DNA of 64,000 nt from Rhodospirillales bacterium URHD0017 (lineage in GTDB: Bacteria > Pseudomonadota > Alphaproteobacteria > Reyranellales > Reyranellaceae): the NCBI GenBank assembly GCA_900110395.1, contig FODP01000006.1, positions 416,821 to 480,820 of the forward strand. Direction: 5' to 3'. The translations under genes and the position numbers were made by a program. Each line of letters opens with the position of its first letter. The first letter of the stretch is position 1. Positions 7,557-18,566 of this stretch are shown piece after piece. The notes under the pieces were generated by a model. That model ran no database searches. It was not told where the DNA came from and was given only the letters and a program-made list of their open reading frames with translations.

Positions 7557-8336
7557 GTGACCGCCTATCAGAACATCAAGACCGAGACCAAGGGCCGGGT
7601 CGGCATCATCCGCCTCGATCGACCGAAGGCGCTGAACGCATTGTGCGCCGACCTGGTGCGTGAGCTGGGTCAGGCCCTCGATGCCTTCGAGGCCGATCCG
7701 GGTATCGGTTGCATGGTGCTCACCGGCAGCGACAAGGCGTTCGCCGCCGGCGCCGACATCAAGGAGATGAAGGACCAGACCTACCAGGACGTCTTCCTGA
7801 AGGACTTCATCACTGTCGGCTGGGAGAAGGTGAGCCAGGTCCGCAAGCCGATCATCGCCGCCGTCGCGGGCTACGCGCTGGGCGGTGGATGCGAGATGGC
7901 CATGATGTGCGACTTCATCATTGCAGCGGACACCGCGAAGTTCGGCCAGCCGGAAATTACCTTGGGCACAATTCCCGGCGCCGGCGGCACCCAGCGCCTG
8001 CCGCGCTTCGTCGGCAAGTCGAAGGCCATGGACCTCGTGCTGACCGGCCGCATGATGGACGCCGCCGAAGCCGAGCGCTGCGGCCTGGTGAGCCGCGTGG
8101 TCCCGCTCGCCGATCTCATGAACGACGCCATCGCCACCGCCGAGAAAATTGCAGGCATGTCGCTGCCTGCCACCATGGTCGCCAAGGAAGCGGTCAATCG
8201 CGCCTTCGAGACGACATTGTCCGAGGGCGTTCGCTTCGAGCGCCGCACCTTCCATGCGACCTTCGGCTTCGACGATCGCGCCGAGGGAATGGCGGCCTTC
8301 GCCGACAAGCGTAAGCCCAACTGGAAACACCGCTGA
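7557..8336 (+). CDS. Enoyl-CoA hydratase
   Basis: A crotonase-superfamily enzyme that adds water to trans-2-enoyl-CoA in fatty acid beta-oxidation. The oxyanion-hole motif is [11 protein letters not shown]. The two catalytic glutamates are in [13 protein letters not shown] and [20 protein letters not shown]. The C-terminus is typical ([12 protein letters not shown]). The GTG at 7557 ([16 protein letters not shown]) is preferred because GGAGG lies 5 bp upstream and the N-terminus aligns with the family. A GTG at 7545 would add four residues. The start region overlaps a hairpin. Confidence 0.93.
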   Translation: MTAYQNIKTETKGRVGIIRLDRPKALNALCADLVRELGQALDAFEADPGIGCMVLTGSDKAFAAGADIKEMKDQTYQDVFLKDFITVGWEKVSQVRKPIIAAVAGYALGGGCEMAMMCDFIIAADTAKFGQPEITLGTIPGAGGTQRLPRFVGKSKAMDLVLTGRMMDAAEAERCGLVSRVVPLADLMNDAIATAEKIAGMSLPATMVAKEAVNRAFETTLSEGVRFERRTFHATFGFDDRAEGMAAFADKRKPNWKHR

Positions 8337-8345
8337 GGTCTTCCT

Positions 8346-8500
8346 GCCCAGCGAGGCTGGGGAGGTGGCGCCGTCATACGGCGACGGAGGGGTCATGGGC
8401 ATCATCATTGTCGCTCATGAGCCCTCCGCCCGCTACGCGGGCCAGGCGTTTTGGCCGCTTCGCGGCCAAAAGCGCCACGCCCCACGCTTCGCGTAGGAAG
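8346..8500. repeat. Mosaic palindromic repeat, copy 1
   Basis: An intergenic block built from nested hairpins: CCCAGC...GCTGGGGAGGTG, CATACGGCGACGGAGGGGTCATG, CCCTCCGCCCGCTACGCGGGC, TTTTGGCCGC...GCGGCCAAAA and CCACGCTTCGCGTAGGAAGG. Read on the other strand, 59642-59754 contains the same modules in the same order. This copy carries extra inserts. It lies between the enoyl-CoA hydratase gene and the rpsT promoter. Confidence 0.8.
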
Positions 8501-8547
8501 GAAGGCAATTCGACAAAAACGCCGCTGAATGGCGGGTTTTGGCGGGG

Positions 8548-8576
8548 TTGACCACCCGCCCGCCGGCCCGTATACA
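8548..8576 (+). promoter_or_regulatory. Sigma-70-type promoter of rpsT
   Basis: A -35 box TTGACC (8548-8553) and a -10 box TATACA (8571-8576) are separated by exactly 17 bp. Transcription would start near 8583, giving a leader of about 20 nt before the rpsT ATG at 8604. Confidence 0.75.
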
Positions 8577-8603
8577 CCCGCCCTTCCGAAGTACGAGGAA
8601 TAG

Positions 8604-8867
8604 ATGGCAAGTCACAAGTCGGCCGAGAAGCGCGCACGCCAGACGAAGCGCCGCACCGCCGTGAACACTGCGCGGCGCAGCCGCGTCCGTGGCTCGATCA
8701 AGAAGGTCGAGGAAGCGATCAAGGCGGGCGACAAGAAGGCCGCCGCGGATGCTCTGCGCGCCGCCCAGCCCGAGATCCAGCGCGGTGCCGCCAAGCACAT
8801 CGTGACCAAGAACGCCGCCGCACGCCGCGTGTCGCGCCTCGTCGCGCGCATCAAGGCGATGGCGTAG
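8604..8867 (+). CDS. rpsT: 30S ribosomal protein S20
   Basis: An 87-residue, highly basic protein starting MASHKSAEKRARQTKRR, with NTARRSRVRGSIKKVEEAI and IHKNAAARR-like IVTKNAAARRVSRL, the pattern of bacterial S20. It binds 16S rRNA helices early in 30S assembly. It is a single-gene unit with its own promoter and a terminator 30 bp downstream, and it lies upstream of dnaA as in many Alphaproteobacteria. Confidence 0.98.
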   Translation: MASHKSAEKRARQTKRRTAVNTARRSRVRGSIKKVEEAIKAGDKKAAADALRAAQPEIQRGAAKHIVTKNAAARRVSRLVARIKAMA

Positions 8868-8897
8868 AGGTCTCGCGCATCAGCGTCAGCAAGTGTG

Positions 8898-8929
8898 AAC
8901 GCCGCTCCAACGAGCGGCGTTTTCTTTTT
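8898..8929 (+). terminator. Rho-independent terminator of rpsT
   Basis: A perfect 10-bp stem AACGCCGCTC / GAGCGGCGTT with a CAAC loop is followed by TTTCTTTTT, 30 bp after the rpsT stop. Confidence 0.92.
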
Positions 8930-8930
8930 C

Positions 8931-9459
8931 TGCTTGTCGCGTCGAAGATTCTTCGAGAATTTTTTTGAGATTATTTTGAGCGTCGCGGCCAAGAACATTT
9001 GGCTGCCAATTGGGCGAATTCCATACGATTCGCTTTTATCGGACTGAGCGCGCGATCAGGCGCTAGATATTGAGCGACGTTCGGCGCGACGGCCGAAAGA
9101 AAATCGATTTCCAGACGATGTCAATCGACTCACGCGAAGAACAACATGAATAGCCTGCTTCGTTGCCGCTGTGAATCGTTTGCGAACCTCGAAGAGTCTG
9201 TCTAAGAGTCGGCTCATCGCGACGGAGCGTGGGGCGCAAAGACGCGAGCCAAGGTGAGGATGGGGGGCAACCACTTCACCGAAAGACGAACGAGGGAGCA
9301 AACCGCAGCCAGCTGACACGGTCGAATCGAAACAAGACAGCGTTCCCTCTAACGACGCTCATCTCGATCTCTACCATTGTCATTCGTGCGCTGTGTGTCC
9401 ATCGTAGATCATTGGCTCGTGTCTGAGCAGCCTGCTTCGTAAAATGAAGAGCGGGGGCC
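8931..9459. other. Gene-free, comparatively AT-rich region upstream of rhodanese-dnaA
   Basis: About 530 bp without a credible gene. Base composition is visibly less GC-rich than the flanks, with runs such as GAGAATTTTTTTGAGATTATTTTGAG near 8958 in shorter AT-rich pieces. A short inverted repeat TCGAAGATTCTTCGA lies at about 8942. I looked for DnaA boxes of the TTATCCACA type on both strands and found none convincing, so an oriC call is not supported. The stretch may hold the promoter and control region of the rhodanese-dnaA pair. Confidence 0.5.
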
Positions 9460-9924
9460 ATGGCGAAAGACAACAAGATCGCGGGCACGTACGAGGTCTC
9501 CCCTGCCACCGGCTATGCCGGCGACGTGGCCCCGACGACAGCCTGGAAGATCCTCAGCGAGCACAAGGACGCGATCCTGATCGACTGCCGCACCAGGGCG
9601 GAATGGAATTACGTCGGCCTGCCCGATCTCGAGACTCTGGCCAAGAAGCCGGCACTGATCGAATGGCAGGTGTTTCCCAGCATGCAGCCAAACCCCGAAT
9701 TCGTGAGTGCGCTCTCGGGCGCGCTTGCTGACAAGGACGCGCCGCTGCTGTTCATTTGCAGGAGTGGAGCTCGTTCGGCCGCGGCGGCGAAAGCCATGAC
9801 CGCGGCCGGCTACAGTACATGTCTCAACGTAGCGGACGGCTTCGAAGGGACCCTGGATGCGCAAGCCAAGCGCGGCACGACCGGGGGTTGGAAGGCAGCG
9901 GGACTTCCGTGGAGACAAACATAA
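9460..9924 (+). CDS. Rhodanese-like sulfurtransferase domain protein
   Basis: A 154-residue single-domain rhodanese. The active-site loop is CRSGARS with the persulfide Cys at about residue 100. The fold is marked by AILIDCRTRAEWNYVGLPDL and ending GWKAAGLPW. Family members carry sulfane sulfur on the active Cys. The stop codon overlaps the dnaA start (TAATG), indicating translational coupling to the replication initiator, and any functional reason is unknown. Confidence 0.92.
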   Translation: MAKDNKIAGTYEVSPATGYAGDVAPTTAWKILSEHKDAILIDCRTRAEWNYVGLPDLETLAKKPALIEWQVFPSMQPNPEFVSALSGALADKDAPLLFICRSGARSAAAAKAMTAAGYSTCLNVADGFEGTLDAQAKRGTTGGWKAAGLPWRQT

Positions 9925-11420
9925 TGAACCGAATTCAAAGCCCGGTGACGGGCAACAAAAATAACCAAGCGTCGTACGAACAAAAGACAATGGCGGGGGC
10001 CGATATGGAAGAAGTTGCGGGCCGGAAGGAGCTGGAAGCGCACTGGGTGCGCGTCTGCGATCGGCTGCGCAAGGAAATCGGCGACAAGGCCTTCAAGACA
10101 TGGTTTGGAGAGGTCGAGCTCGGCAAGCTGGAGACCGGCAAGCTCCGTCTCTACGCCCCGACCCGCTTCGTGCGCGACTGGGTCGCCCGCCATTATGGTG
10201 ATCGGGTGCTGGCCTATTGGCAGGCGGTGCACGCGGACGTGAGCAGCGTCGAGGTCAACCTCGTGCCGCCGCCGGCCCCGCGCCGGGCGAACGACATCAT
10301 CGCCATGCCGCCGGTGCCGACCTCACCGCAGAACTACCAGTCGTCGGCGATGCCGCGGCTCGGCCCGGCGATCGGCCGTGGCGGCGAAGAGGGCTTCCAG
10401 GGCCCCGAGGCGCGCTACACCTTCGCCAACTTCGTGGTCGGCAAGCCCAACGAGTTCGCCTATGCCGCCGCCCGCAACATCGCCGAGCAGGACCGGCCGC
10501 TGCCCGAGCGCAACCCGCTCTACATTTTCGGCGGCGTCGGACTCGGCAAGACCCACCTGATGCATGCCATCTGGCACGCCATCCGCGAGCGCGATCCCAA
10601 GCAGCGGGTGCTCTATCTCACGGCCGAAAGCTTCGTGAACCGCTTCATCCAGGCGCTGCGCACCAAGAACACCGGCCCGTTCAAGGAGCTGTTCCGCAAC
10701 GTCGACGTGCTGATGGTCGACGACGTGCAGTTCATTTGCGGCAAGGAAGCGAGCCAGGACGAGTTCTTCTTCACCTTTAATTCTCTGGTTGAGCAAAACA
10801 AACAGATCGTGCTCAGCTCGGAGAAACCGCCGAGCGAGCTGCAGGATATCGAGGAGCGCATGCGCTCGCGCCTGGGCAGCGGCCTGGTGGCGGACATCCA
10901 TTCCTCGACCTACGAGCTCCGGCTCTCGATCCTGCAGACCAAGGCCGAGAACGCGCGCGTGCCGGTGCCGGTCGCGGTGCTTGAGTTCCTGGCGCACAAG
11001 ATCAGCACCAACATCCGCGAGCTCGAAGGCGCTCTGAACCGCGTCGTCGCGCACGGCCAGCTGATCGGCCGCGAGATCACCGTCGAGATGGCGCAGGACG
11101 TCCTGCACGACCTGCTGCGCCAGGCCGACCGCAAGGTGACGGTCGACGAGATCCAGCAGAGGGTCGCCGCGCACTACAACATCAAGCTCGCCGAGATGAG
11201 CTCGCCCAGGCGTGCGCGTTCGGTGGCCCGTCCGCGGCAGGTGGCGATGTATCTCGCCAAGCAGCTCACGACGTTGAGCCTGCCGCAGATCGGCAAGCGC
11301 TTCGGCAACCGCGACCACACCACGGTCATGCATGCCGTTCGCAAGATCGAGGAGCTGAAAATCTCCGATCTCTCGATTGCAGAAGACGTCGAGCTGCTCA
11401 AGCGCCAGTTGCAGGGCTGA
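9924..11420 (+). CDS. dnaA: Chromosomal replication initiator protein DnaA
   Basis: A 498-residue DnaA. Domain I is near EAHWVRVCDRLRKEIGDKAF. The AAA+ domain has Walker A GGVGLGKTHL and Walker B DVLMVDDVQF. The C-terminal DNA-binding domain includes LSLPQIGKRFGNRDHTTVMH. It unwinds oriC and recruits helicase. The open frame extends upstream to 9756, but that part is antisense-like to rhodanese in another frame. The ATG at 9924 overlaps the rhodanese stop. ATGs at 9990 and 10005 also precede domain I, so the true start could be up to 27 residues later. Confidence 0.97.
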   Translation: MNRIQSPVTGNKNNQASYEQKTMAGADMEEVAGRKELEAHWVRVCDRLRKEIGDKAFKTWFGEVELGKLETGKLRLYAPTRFVRDWVARHYGDRVLAYWQAVHADVSSVEVNLVPPPAPRRANDIIAMPPVPTSPQNYQSSAMPRLGPAIGRGGEEGFQGPEARYTFANFVVGKPNEFAYAAARNIAEQDRPLPERNPLYIFGGVGLGKTHLMHAIWHAIRERDPKQRVLYLTAESFVNRFIQALRTKNTGPFKELFRNVDVLMVDDVQFICGKEASQDEFFFTFNSLVEQNKQIVLSSEKPPSELQDIEERMRSRLGSGLVADIHSSTYELRLSILQTKAENARVPVPVAVLEFLAHKISTNIRELEGALNRVVAHGQLIGREITVEMAQDVLHDLLRQADRKVTVDEIQQRVAAHYNIKLAEMSSPRRARSVARPRQVAMYLAKQLTTLSLPQIGKRFGNRDHTTVMHAVRKIEELKISDLSIAEDVELLKRQLQG

Positions 11421-11442
11421 GCCACTCCCGGGGAGAGGCGTG

Positions 11443-11469
11443 AAACGGGGTCCGGAAGGACCCCGTTTT
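11443..11469 (+). terminator. Rho-independent terminator after dnaA
   Basis: An 11-bp stem AAACGGGGTCC / GGACCCCGTTT with a GGAA loop ends in a short T-run, 22 bp downstream of the dnaA stop. It separates dnaA from the dnaN-recF-gyrB run. Confidence 0.85.
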
Positions 11470-11515
11470 GCTGTGGCCTCAGGGCCTTAAGAGCCTCAAA
11501 TTTCGGGCGAATTCG

Positions 11516-11544
11516 CTTCCCGCCAAGACCCGCCGTGCTATAGT
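11516..11544 (+). promoter_or_regulatory. Possible dnaN promoter
   Basis: A -10-like TATAGT (11539-11544) lies 89 bp upstream of dnaN and downstream of the dnaA terminator. The hexamer at -35 (CTTCCC) is a poor match at 17-bp spacing. The call rests mainly on the -10 element and on the need for a promoter after the terminator. Confidence 0.35.
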
Positions 11545-11632
11545 CTGCAACCGTTCCGCAATGGCCTTTTCAGGCCCGCGAAACGGGGTGTCTAAACCGC
11601 TTTTTTTGGCCCCTCGTTAAAGCGACCAAACC

Positions 11633-12751
11633 ATGAAACTGACGATCGAACGGGCAGCCCTTTTGAAGGCGCTGGCCCATGTCCAGAGTGTGGTCGAGCG
11701 GCGCAACACGATCCCCATTCTCTCCAACGTCCTGATCACGGCGCAGAAGGGTCGATTGAGCCTCGCCGCCACCGACATGGATCTCGCCATCACCGAGCAG
11801 GTCGACGCCACCGCCTCGAAGACCGGCTCGACGACGGCCCCGGCTCACACCCTGTACGAGATCGTGCGCAAGCTGCCCGACGGCGCCCAGGTCGAGCTCG
11901 AGAGCGCCTCCGACGGCAACAGCCTGGCGATCCGGGCCGGCCGGTCGCGCTTCACCCTGCAGTGCCTGCCGCCGGCCGACTTCCCGGCCATGGCCGAGGG
12001 CGACCTGCCGCACCGCTTCCAGCTGCCGGCGACCGACCTCAAGGGCATCATCGACCGCACCCGCTTCGCCATCTCCAACGAGGAGACGCGCTACTACCTG
12101 AACGGCATCTATTTCCATGCCGCCACCGCGGGCGGCACCCAGGTGCTGCGCGGCGTGGCGACCGACGGCCATCGCCTGGCCCGGGTCGAGGTGCCGCTGC
12201 CCAAGGGCGCCTCGGACATCCCGGGCGTGATCGTCCCGCGCAAGACCGTGGGCGAGGTCCGCAAGCTCCTCGACGAGAGCGACGGCTCAGTCGATATCGA
12301 GCTTTCCGACACCCGCATCCGCTTCGCCACGGGCGGCGTCACCCTGGTTAGCAAGCTGATCGACGGCACCTTCCCCGACTACGAGCGTGTCATCCCGACC
12401 GGCAACGACAAGGTCCTGAACGTCCCCTGCAAGGAGTTCGCCCACGCCGTCGACCGCGTCTCGACCATCTCCACCGAGAAGTCGCGCGCCATCAAGCTGG
12501 CTGTCGCCAAGGGCGTGGTCACGCTCTCGGCCACCAGCCCCGACGCCGGCAGCGCCACCGAGGAGATCGAGGTCGAGTACAAGGCCGCCGCTCTCGAGAT
12601 CGGCTTCAACTCACGCTACCTGCTCGACATCACCGAACAGATCGCAGGCTCGGAGGCGCGCTTTCTGATGGCCGATGCAGGGTCCCCCACGCTGGTGCGT
12701 GACGGCGCTGATGAAAGCGCCCTCTACGTGCTCATGCCGATGCGGGTATGA
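11633..12751 (+). CDS. dnaN: DNA polymerase III subunit beta (sliding clamp)
   Basis: A 372-residue clamp protein with three repeated clamp folds. It starts MKLTIERAALLKALAHVQSVVERRNTIPILSNVL in family form and ends with YVLMPMRV, the usual C-terminal clamp signature. It encircles DNA and tethers the polymerase. The stop overlaps the recF start by 4 bp (ATGA), so dnaN and recF are translationally coupled. Confidence 0.98.
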   Translation: MKLTIERAALLKALAHVQSVVERRNTIPILSNVLITAQKGRLSLAATDMDLAITEQVDATASKTGSTTAPAHTLYEIVRKLPDGAQVELESASDGNSLAIRAGRSRFTLQCLPPADFPAMAEGDLPHRFQLPATDLKGIIDRTRFAISNEETRYYLNGIYFHAATAGGTQVLRGVATDGHRLARVEVPLPKGASDIPGVIVPRKTVGEVRKLLDESDGSVDIELSDTRIRFATGGVTLVSKLIDGTFPDYERVIPTGNDKVLNVPCKEFAHAVDRVSTISTEKSRAIKLAVAKGVVTLSATSPDAGSATEEIEVEYKAAALEIGFNSRYLLDITEQIAGSEARFLMADAGSPTLVRDGADESALYVLMPMRV

Positions 12752-13953
12752 CGGCGCCGCCGATCAGCGCTCTCGCCTATTCCCCCGACGCCGCAACCGG
12801 CGCAGCGCCGGCCGTACTGGCCGTGCGTCAGCTTCGGCTGACCGACTTTCGCAACTACCGCCAGCTCCGCCTCGATTGCGGCCCCGAGCCCATCGTGCTG
12901 GTGGGCGCCAACGGCGCGGGCAAGACCAACCTCCTGGAGGCGCTCTCCTTCCTGGCGCCCGGCCGCGGCCTGCGCCGCGCCCGCCTCGATGAGGTCGCCC
13001 GCCGCAGCCGCGCCGGCGAGCCGGACGCCGTTGCCTGGGCGGTCGCCGCCACCCTGGACACGCCGGAGGGCCGGCTTGCCATCGGCACCGGCCTGGAGCC
13101 GGCCAAGAACGAGAGCAGCCTGCCGCGCCGGGCCGTGCGCATCGACGGCCGGCCGGCCCAGAGCCAGACCGCGCTTGGCCTGCATGTCGCGGCCGTCTGG
13201 TTGACGCCGCAGCTCGACCGCCTGTTCCTCGACGGGCCGGGCGAACGCCGGCGCTTTCTCGACAGGCTGGTGACGGCGCTGCATCCCCAGCATGCCGGCG
13301 ACGTCGCCGCCTACGAAAATGCGCTGCGCCAGCGCGCCCGCCTGCTGGCCGAAGGCAGCCGCGATCCGCACTGGTTCACCGCGCTCGAGGACACCATGGC
13401 GCGCCATGGCGTGGCCTTGGCCGCGGCCCGCGCCGACACCGTCCATCGCCTCGACGCGGCGGCGCGGCTCGGCATCGGCCCCTTCCCGCGAGCCGCCCTG
13501 GCCATGGCCGGCGAGATCGACGGCTGGCTCGCCACCATGGCGGCGCTCGACGCCGAGGACCGCCTGCGCTCCGAGCTCGCCGCCGGCCGCTTGCGGGATG
13601 CCGAAGCAGGCACCACATCCAGTGGGCCGCATCGCAGCGATCTTGCGGTGCGCCATCTCGATCTTGACCTGCCCGCAGCCGAGGGGTCGACGGGCCAGCA
13701 AAAGGCGGTCCTGGTGTCGATCGCCCTCGCCCATGCCCGCCTGGTGGCGCTGTCGCGCGGCCGGGCGCCGCTGCTGCTGCTCGACGAAATCGCGGCCCAT
13801 CTCGACGCCGAGCGCCGGGCGGCGCTGTTCGACGAGGTGGTGGCGCTCAGCGTCCAGTGCTGGATGACGGGCACCGATGCCGAACTCTTCGCCCCGCTCG
13901 CCGGCCGCGCGCAAGTCCTGCGCGTCGCCGACGGCTCGATCGCGGCGGCCTGA
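12748..13953 (+). CDS. recF: DNA replication and repair protein RecF
   Basis: A 401-residue ABC/SMC-like ATPase. The motif LRLTDFRNYRQLRLDC precedes Walker A GANGAGKTNLLEAL. The ABC signature is near STGQQKAVLVSIALAHARL, and the Walker B region is APLLLLDEIAAHLD. RecF loads RecA at single-strand gaps with RecO and RecR. The ATG overlaps the dnaN stop and gives about 25 residues before the conserved N-terminus. gyrB follows 21 bp later. Confidence 0.97.
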   Translation: MTAPPISALAYSPDAATGAAPAVLAVRQLRLTDFRNYRQLRLDCGPEPIVLVGANGAGKTNLLEALSFLAPGRGLRRARLDEVARRSRAGEPDAVAWAVAATLDTPEGRLAIGTGLEPAKNESSLPRRAVRIDGRPAQSQTALGLHVAAVWLTPQLDRLFLDGPGERRRFLDRLVTALHPQHAGDVAAYENALRQRARLLAEGSRDPHWFTALEDTMARHGVALAAARADTVHRLDAAARLGIGPFPRAALAMAGEIDGWLATMAALDAEDRLRSELAAGRLRDAEAGTTSSGPHRSDLAVRHLDLDLPAAEGSTGQQKAVLVSIALAHARLVALSRGRAPLLLLDEIAAHLDAERRAALFDEVVALSVQCWMTGTDAELFAPLAGRAQVLRVADGSIAAA

Positions 13954-17002
<3,049 letters not shown>

Positions 17003-17028
17003 GGCACTGGGCCGGACAGGCTGCCGGG

Positions 17029-17514
17029 ATGGTGCACAATCTATCCCTCGTCCACCTGCTGCTGGCGCTCGGCGCGGCGGCCACCATCTATCTCGTCGTG
17101 CGCGAACTGCGCGGAGTCTACGTTTCGGAGTGGGCCCTGTTTGCCCCCGGCACGGCCGCGCTGTTCGTGGCGGCCGGCCTGTTCCTGATCCAGATCGGCG
17201 CCGGACAGCCCCGCTGGGCCTTCGCTGCCGCGGCGGCCATCGGCCTCGTCATCGGCCTTGTGCGCGGCACGATGATCGGTGTCCGGCACGACCACTACCG
17301 GCCGGTGGTGACGATCTCGCGCGACGCCAAGCTGGTGTTCCTGGCGGTGGGAATCGGTGTCGGTGTCTGCGCCGCCCTCGAGGTCGTCGGCGCCTACACG
17401 AGCCCGGCCTACGAGAAGGTGCGCCTGTGGGCAGCGCTCAGCGCCGTCGTCTGTGCCGTGGCGATGCTGGCCCGCGCGCTGGTACTGACAGTCAAGCTGC
17501 GTCAGCAGTCCTGA
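17029..17514 (+). CDS. Integral membrane protein, unknown function
   Basis: A 161-residue protein with four to five predicted membrane segments (LSLVHLLLALGAAATIYLVV, WALFAPGTAALFVAAGLFLI, WAFAAAAAIGLVIGLV, LVFLAVGIGVGVCAALEVVG, LWAALSAVVCAVAMLARALV). No family motif is recognised. It lies 26 bp after the secreted protein gene and probably ends the gyrB transcript. It is convergent with the thioesterase gene, with 1 bp between the two stops. Confidence 0.75.
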   Translation: MVHNLSLVHLLLALGAAATIYLVVRELRGVYVSEWALFAPGTAALFVAAGLFLIQIGAGQPRWAFAAAAAIGLVIGLVRGTMIGVRHDHYRPVVTISRDAKLVFLAVGIGVGVCAALEVVGAYTSPAYEKVRLWAALSAVVCAVAMLARALVLTVKLRQQS

Positions 17515-17515
17515 C

Positions 17516-17911
17516 CTAGAGAACCATCTGCGTCTGGGTGACGACGGCAACCAGCTTGCCTTCGGCCGTCGTGATGCGCGTCTGCCAGACCATCGTGCGC
17601 CGGCCGCGATGGATCGGCGTGGTCTCGCCGATCACCGTCGCGCCGACCGGCGCGGGCCCGACGAAGTTGGTCTTGCTCTCGATCGTCGTCGTGCCCTTGC
17701 CTTCCGGCAGGTTGAGCACAGTGGCAGCGGCGCCCAGCGTGTCGGCGAAGGCCATCACCGCGCCCCCGTGCAGTATGTCGGGGCGCGTGCAGAGCTCGGG
17801 CTTGACCACCATCTCGGCCTTCACGCCCGTCTCGCTGGCGGCGACAAACTTCAGCCCCAGGACCTTGGCGAAGGGAAGCGGGTGGTCGTTCAGGAGCTGA
17901 AGCTTGTCCAT
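17516..17911 (-). CDS. PaaI-family hotdog-fold thioesterase
   Basis: A 131-residue hotdog thioesterase. The signature ILHGGAVMAFADTLGAAA holds the HGG and D residues used by PaaI/YbdB-type acyl-CoA thioesterases, followed by TIESKTNFVGPAPVG and the beta-strand segment TMVWQTRITTAEGKLVAVVTQTQ. It likely hydrolyses an aromatic or short acyl-CoA, but the substrate cannot be told. The ATG at 17911 was chosen. An open frame to 18049 would translate a palindromic repeat (CHPERSEG type) and is not credible as coding. Confidence 0.9.
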   Translation of the reverse strand: MDKLQLLNDHPLPFAKVLGLKFVAASETGVKAEMVVKPELCTRPDILHGGAVMAFADTLGAAATVLNLPEGKGTTTIESKTNFVGPAPVGATVIGETTPIHRGRRTMVWQTRITTAEGKLVAVVTQTQMVL

Positions 17912-17962
17912 TGTCGATATCCTCCAATACCCAGAATCCAGATTGCCGACGGAGACCTCGCT

Positions 17963-18030
17963 GTCATTCCGAGCCGAAGGCGAGGGACCTTTCCTGGCTC
18001 GCAAAGGTCCCTCGCTCCGCTCGGGATGAC
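17963..18030. repeat. GTCATCCCGAG palindromic element, copy B
   Basis: Outer arms GTCATTCCGAG / CTCGGGATGAC and inner arms GAGGGACCTTT / AAAGGTCCCTC match copies A and C. It lies between the thioesterase start (52 bp away) and the stop of the upstream membrane protein gene, 6 bp away. In one frame it reads as the CHPERSEG...ARNDS peptide often seen as a spurious product of such repeats. Confidence 0.9.
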
Positions 18031-18035
18031 AGTCG

Positions 18036-18455
18036 TCAGCTCGCCGCACCGAGCCGGCGCAGGCCGAGATACTCCAGGATGACGAAATCGGCCACGATCA
18101 ACGCCACCACCACGATGCCGATGAAGCCGGCCATGGTCCACGTTGCCGGCAGTGCCAGCACCAGCACGCTGCCCACCACCCAGGCGATATCGCCGGCGAA
18201 GATCACGCGGGCCCAGGCCTGCGGCATCGTTTCACGTGAAGCGACCCAGGCGCAGAGCGCGCCGAAGGCGATCACGCCGATGCCCAAAAGTTCGAAGACG
18301 ATCGCCAGGTCGAGGCCCATGAGGGCGACGGGACCATGCGCGGCGATCCTGGCGAACGGACCGGCGAAGGCGGCCAGCACCGCCCCCGAGACGACGGAGA
18401 AGACGGCGTTGCCCCACAGGGTGCGGCGCAGCAGGCGGTCGGTTGAAGCGTTCAT
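18036..18455 (-). CDS. Small integral membrane protein
   Basis: A 139-residue protein with four hydrophobic segments (AVFSVVSGAVLAAFAGPFA, LAIVFELLGIGVIAFGALCA, VIFAGDIAWVVGSVLVLAL, AGFIGIVVVALIVADFVIL). No family function is recognised. The start at 18455 has a strong GGAGGACGTC ribosome binding site, which rules out the longer upstream start. It is divergent from the MmyB-like regulator, 111 bp away, and could be its target. Confidence 0.8.
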   Translation of the reverse strand: MNASTDRLLRRTLWGNAVFSVVSGAVLAAFAGPFARIAAHGPVALMGLDLAIVFELLGIGVIAFGALCAWVASRETMPQAWARVIFAGDIAWVVGSVLVLALPATWTMAGFIGIVVVALIVADFVILEYLGLRRLGAAS

Positions 18456-18566
18456 GACGTCCTCCTTGGGCTTTGACGACGCGCCAGAGGTCGCATCGGG
18501 CCGCCCCTGCAGCAATTACGCCCCAGGTAATCGGCGGGCCGGCGATCGGGTGCTATCTTCCGCCTC

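Noticed and set aside
5877..8408. 843-codon minus-strand frame opposite yggS, mutM and the enoyl-CoA hydratase gene
   Set aside because: Antisense to three well-supported genes and without recognisable motifs; a product of third-position GC bias.
8931..9459. Possible oriC
   Set aside because: The region is AT-richer and next to dnaA, but I found no convincing DnaA boxes or repeated 9-mers, so it is reported only as an unusual gap.
17912..18049. N-terminal extension of the thioesterase (CHPERSEG-type peptide)
   Set aside because: The extension is translated palindromic repeat; the ATG at 17911 gives the normal PaaI length.
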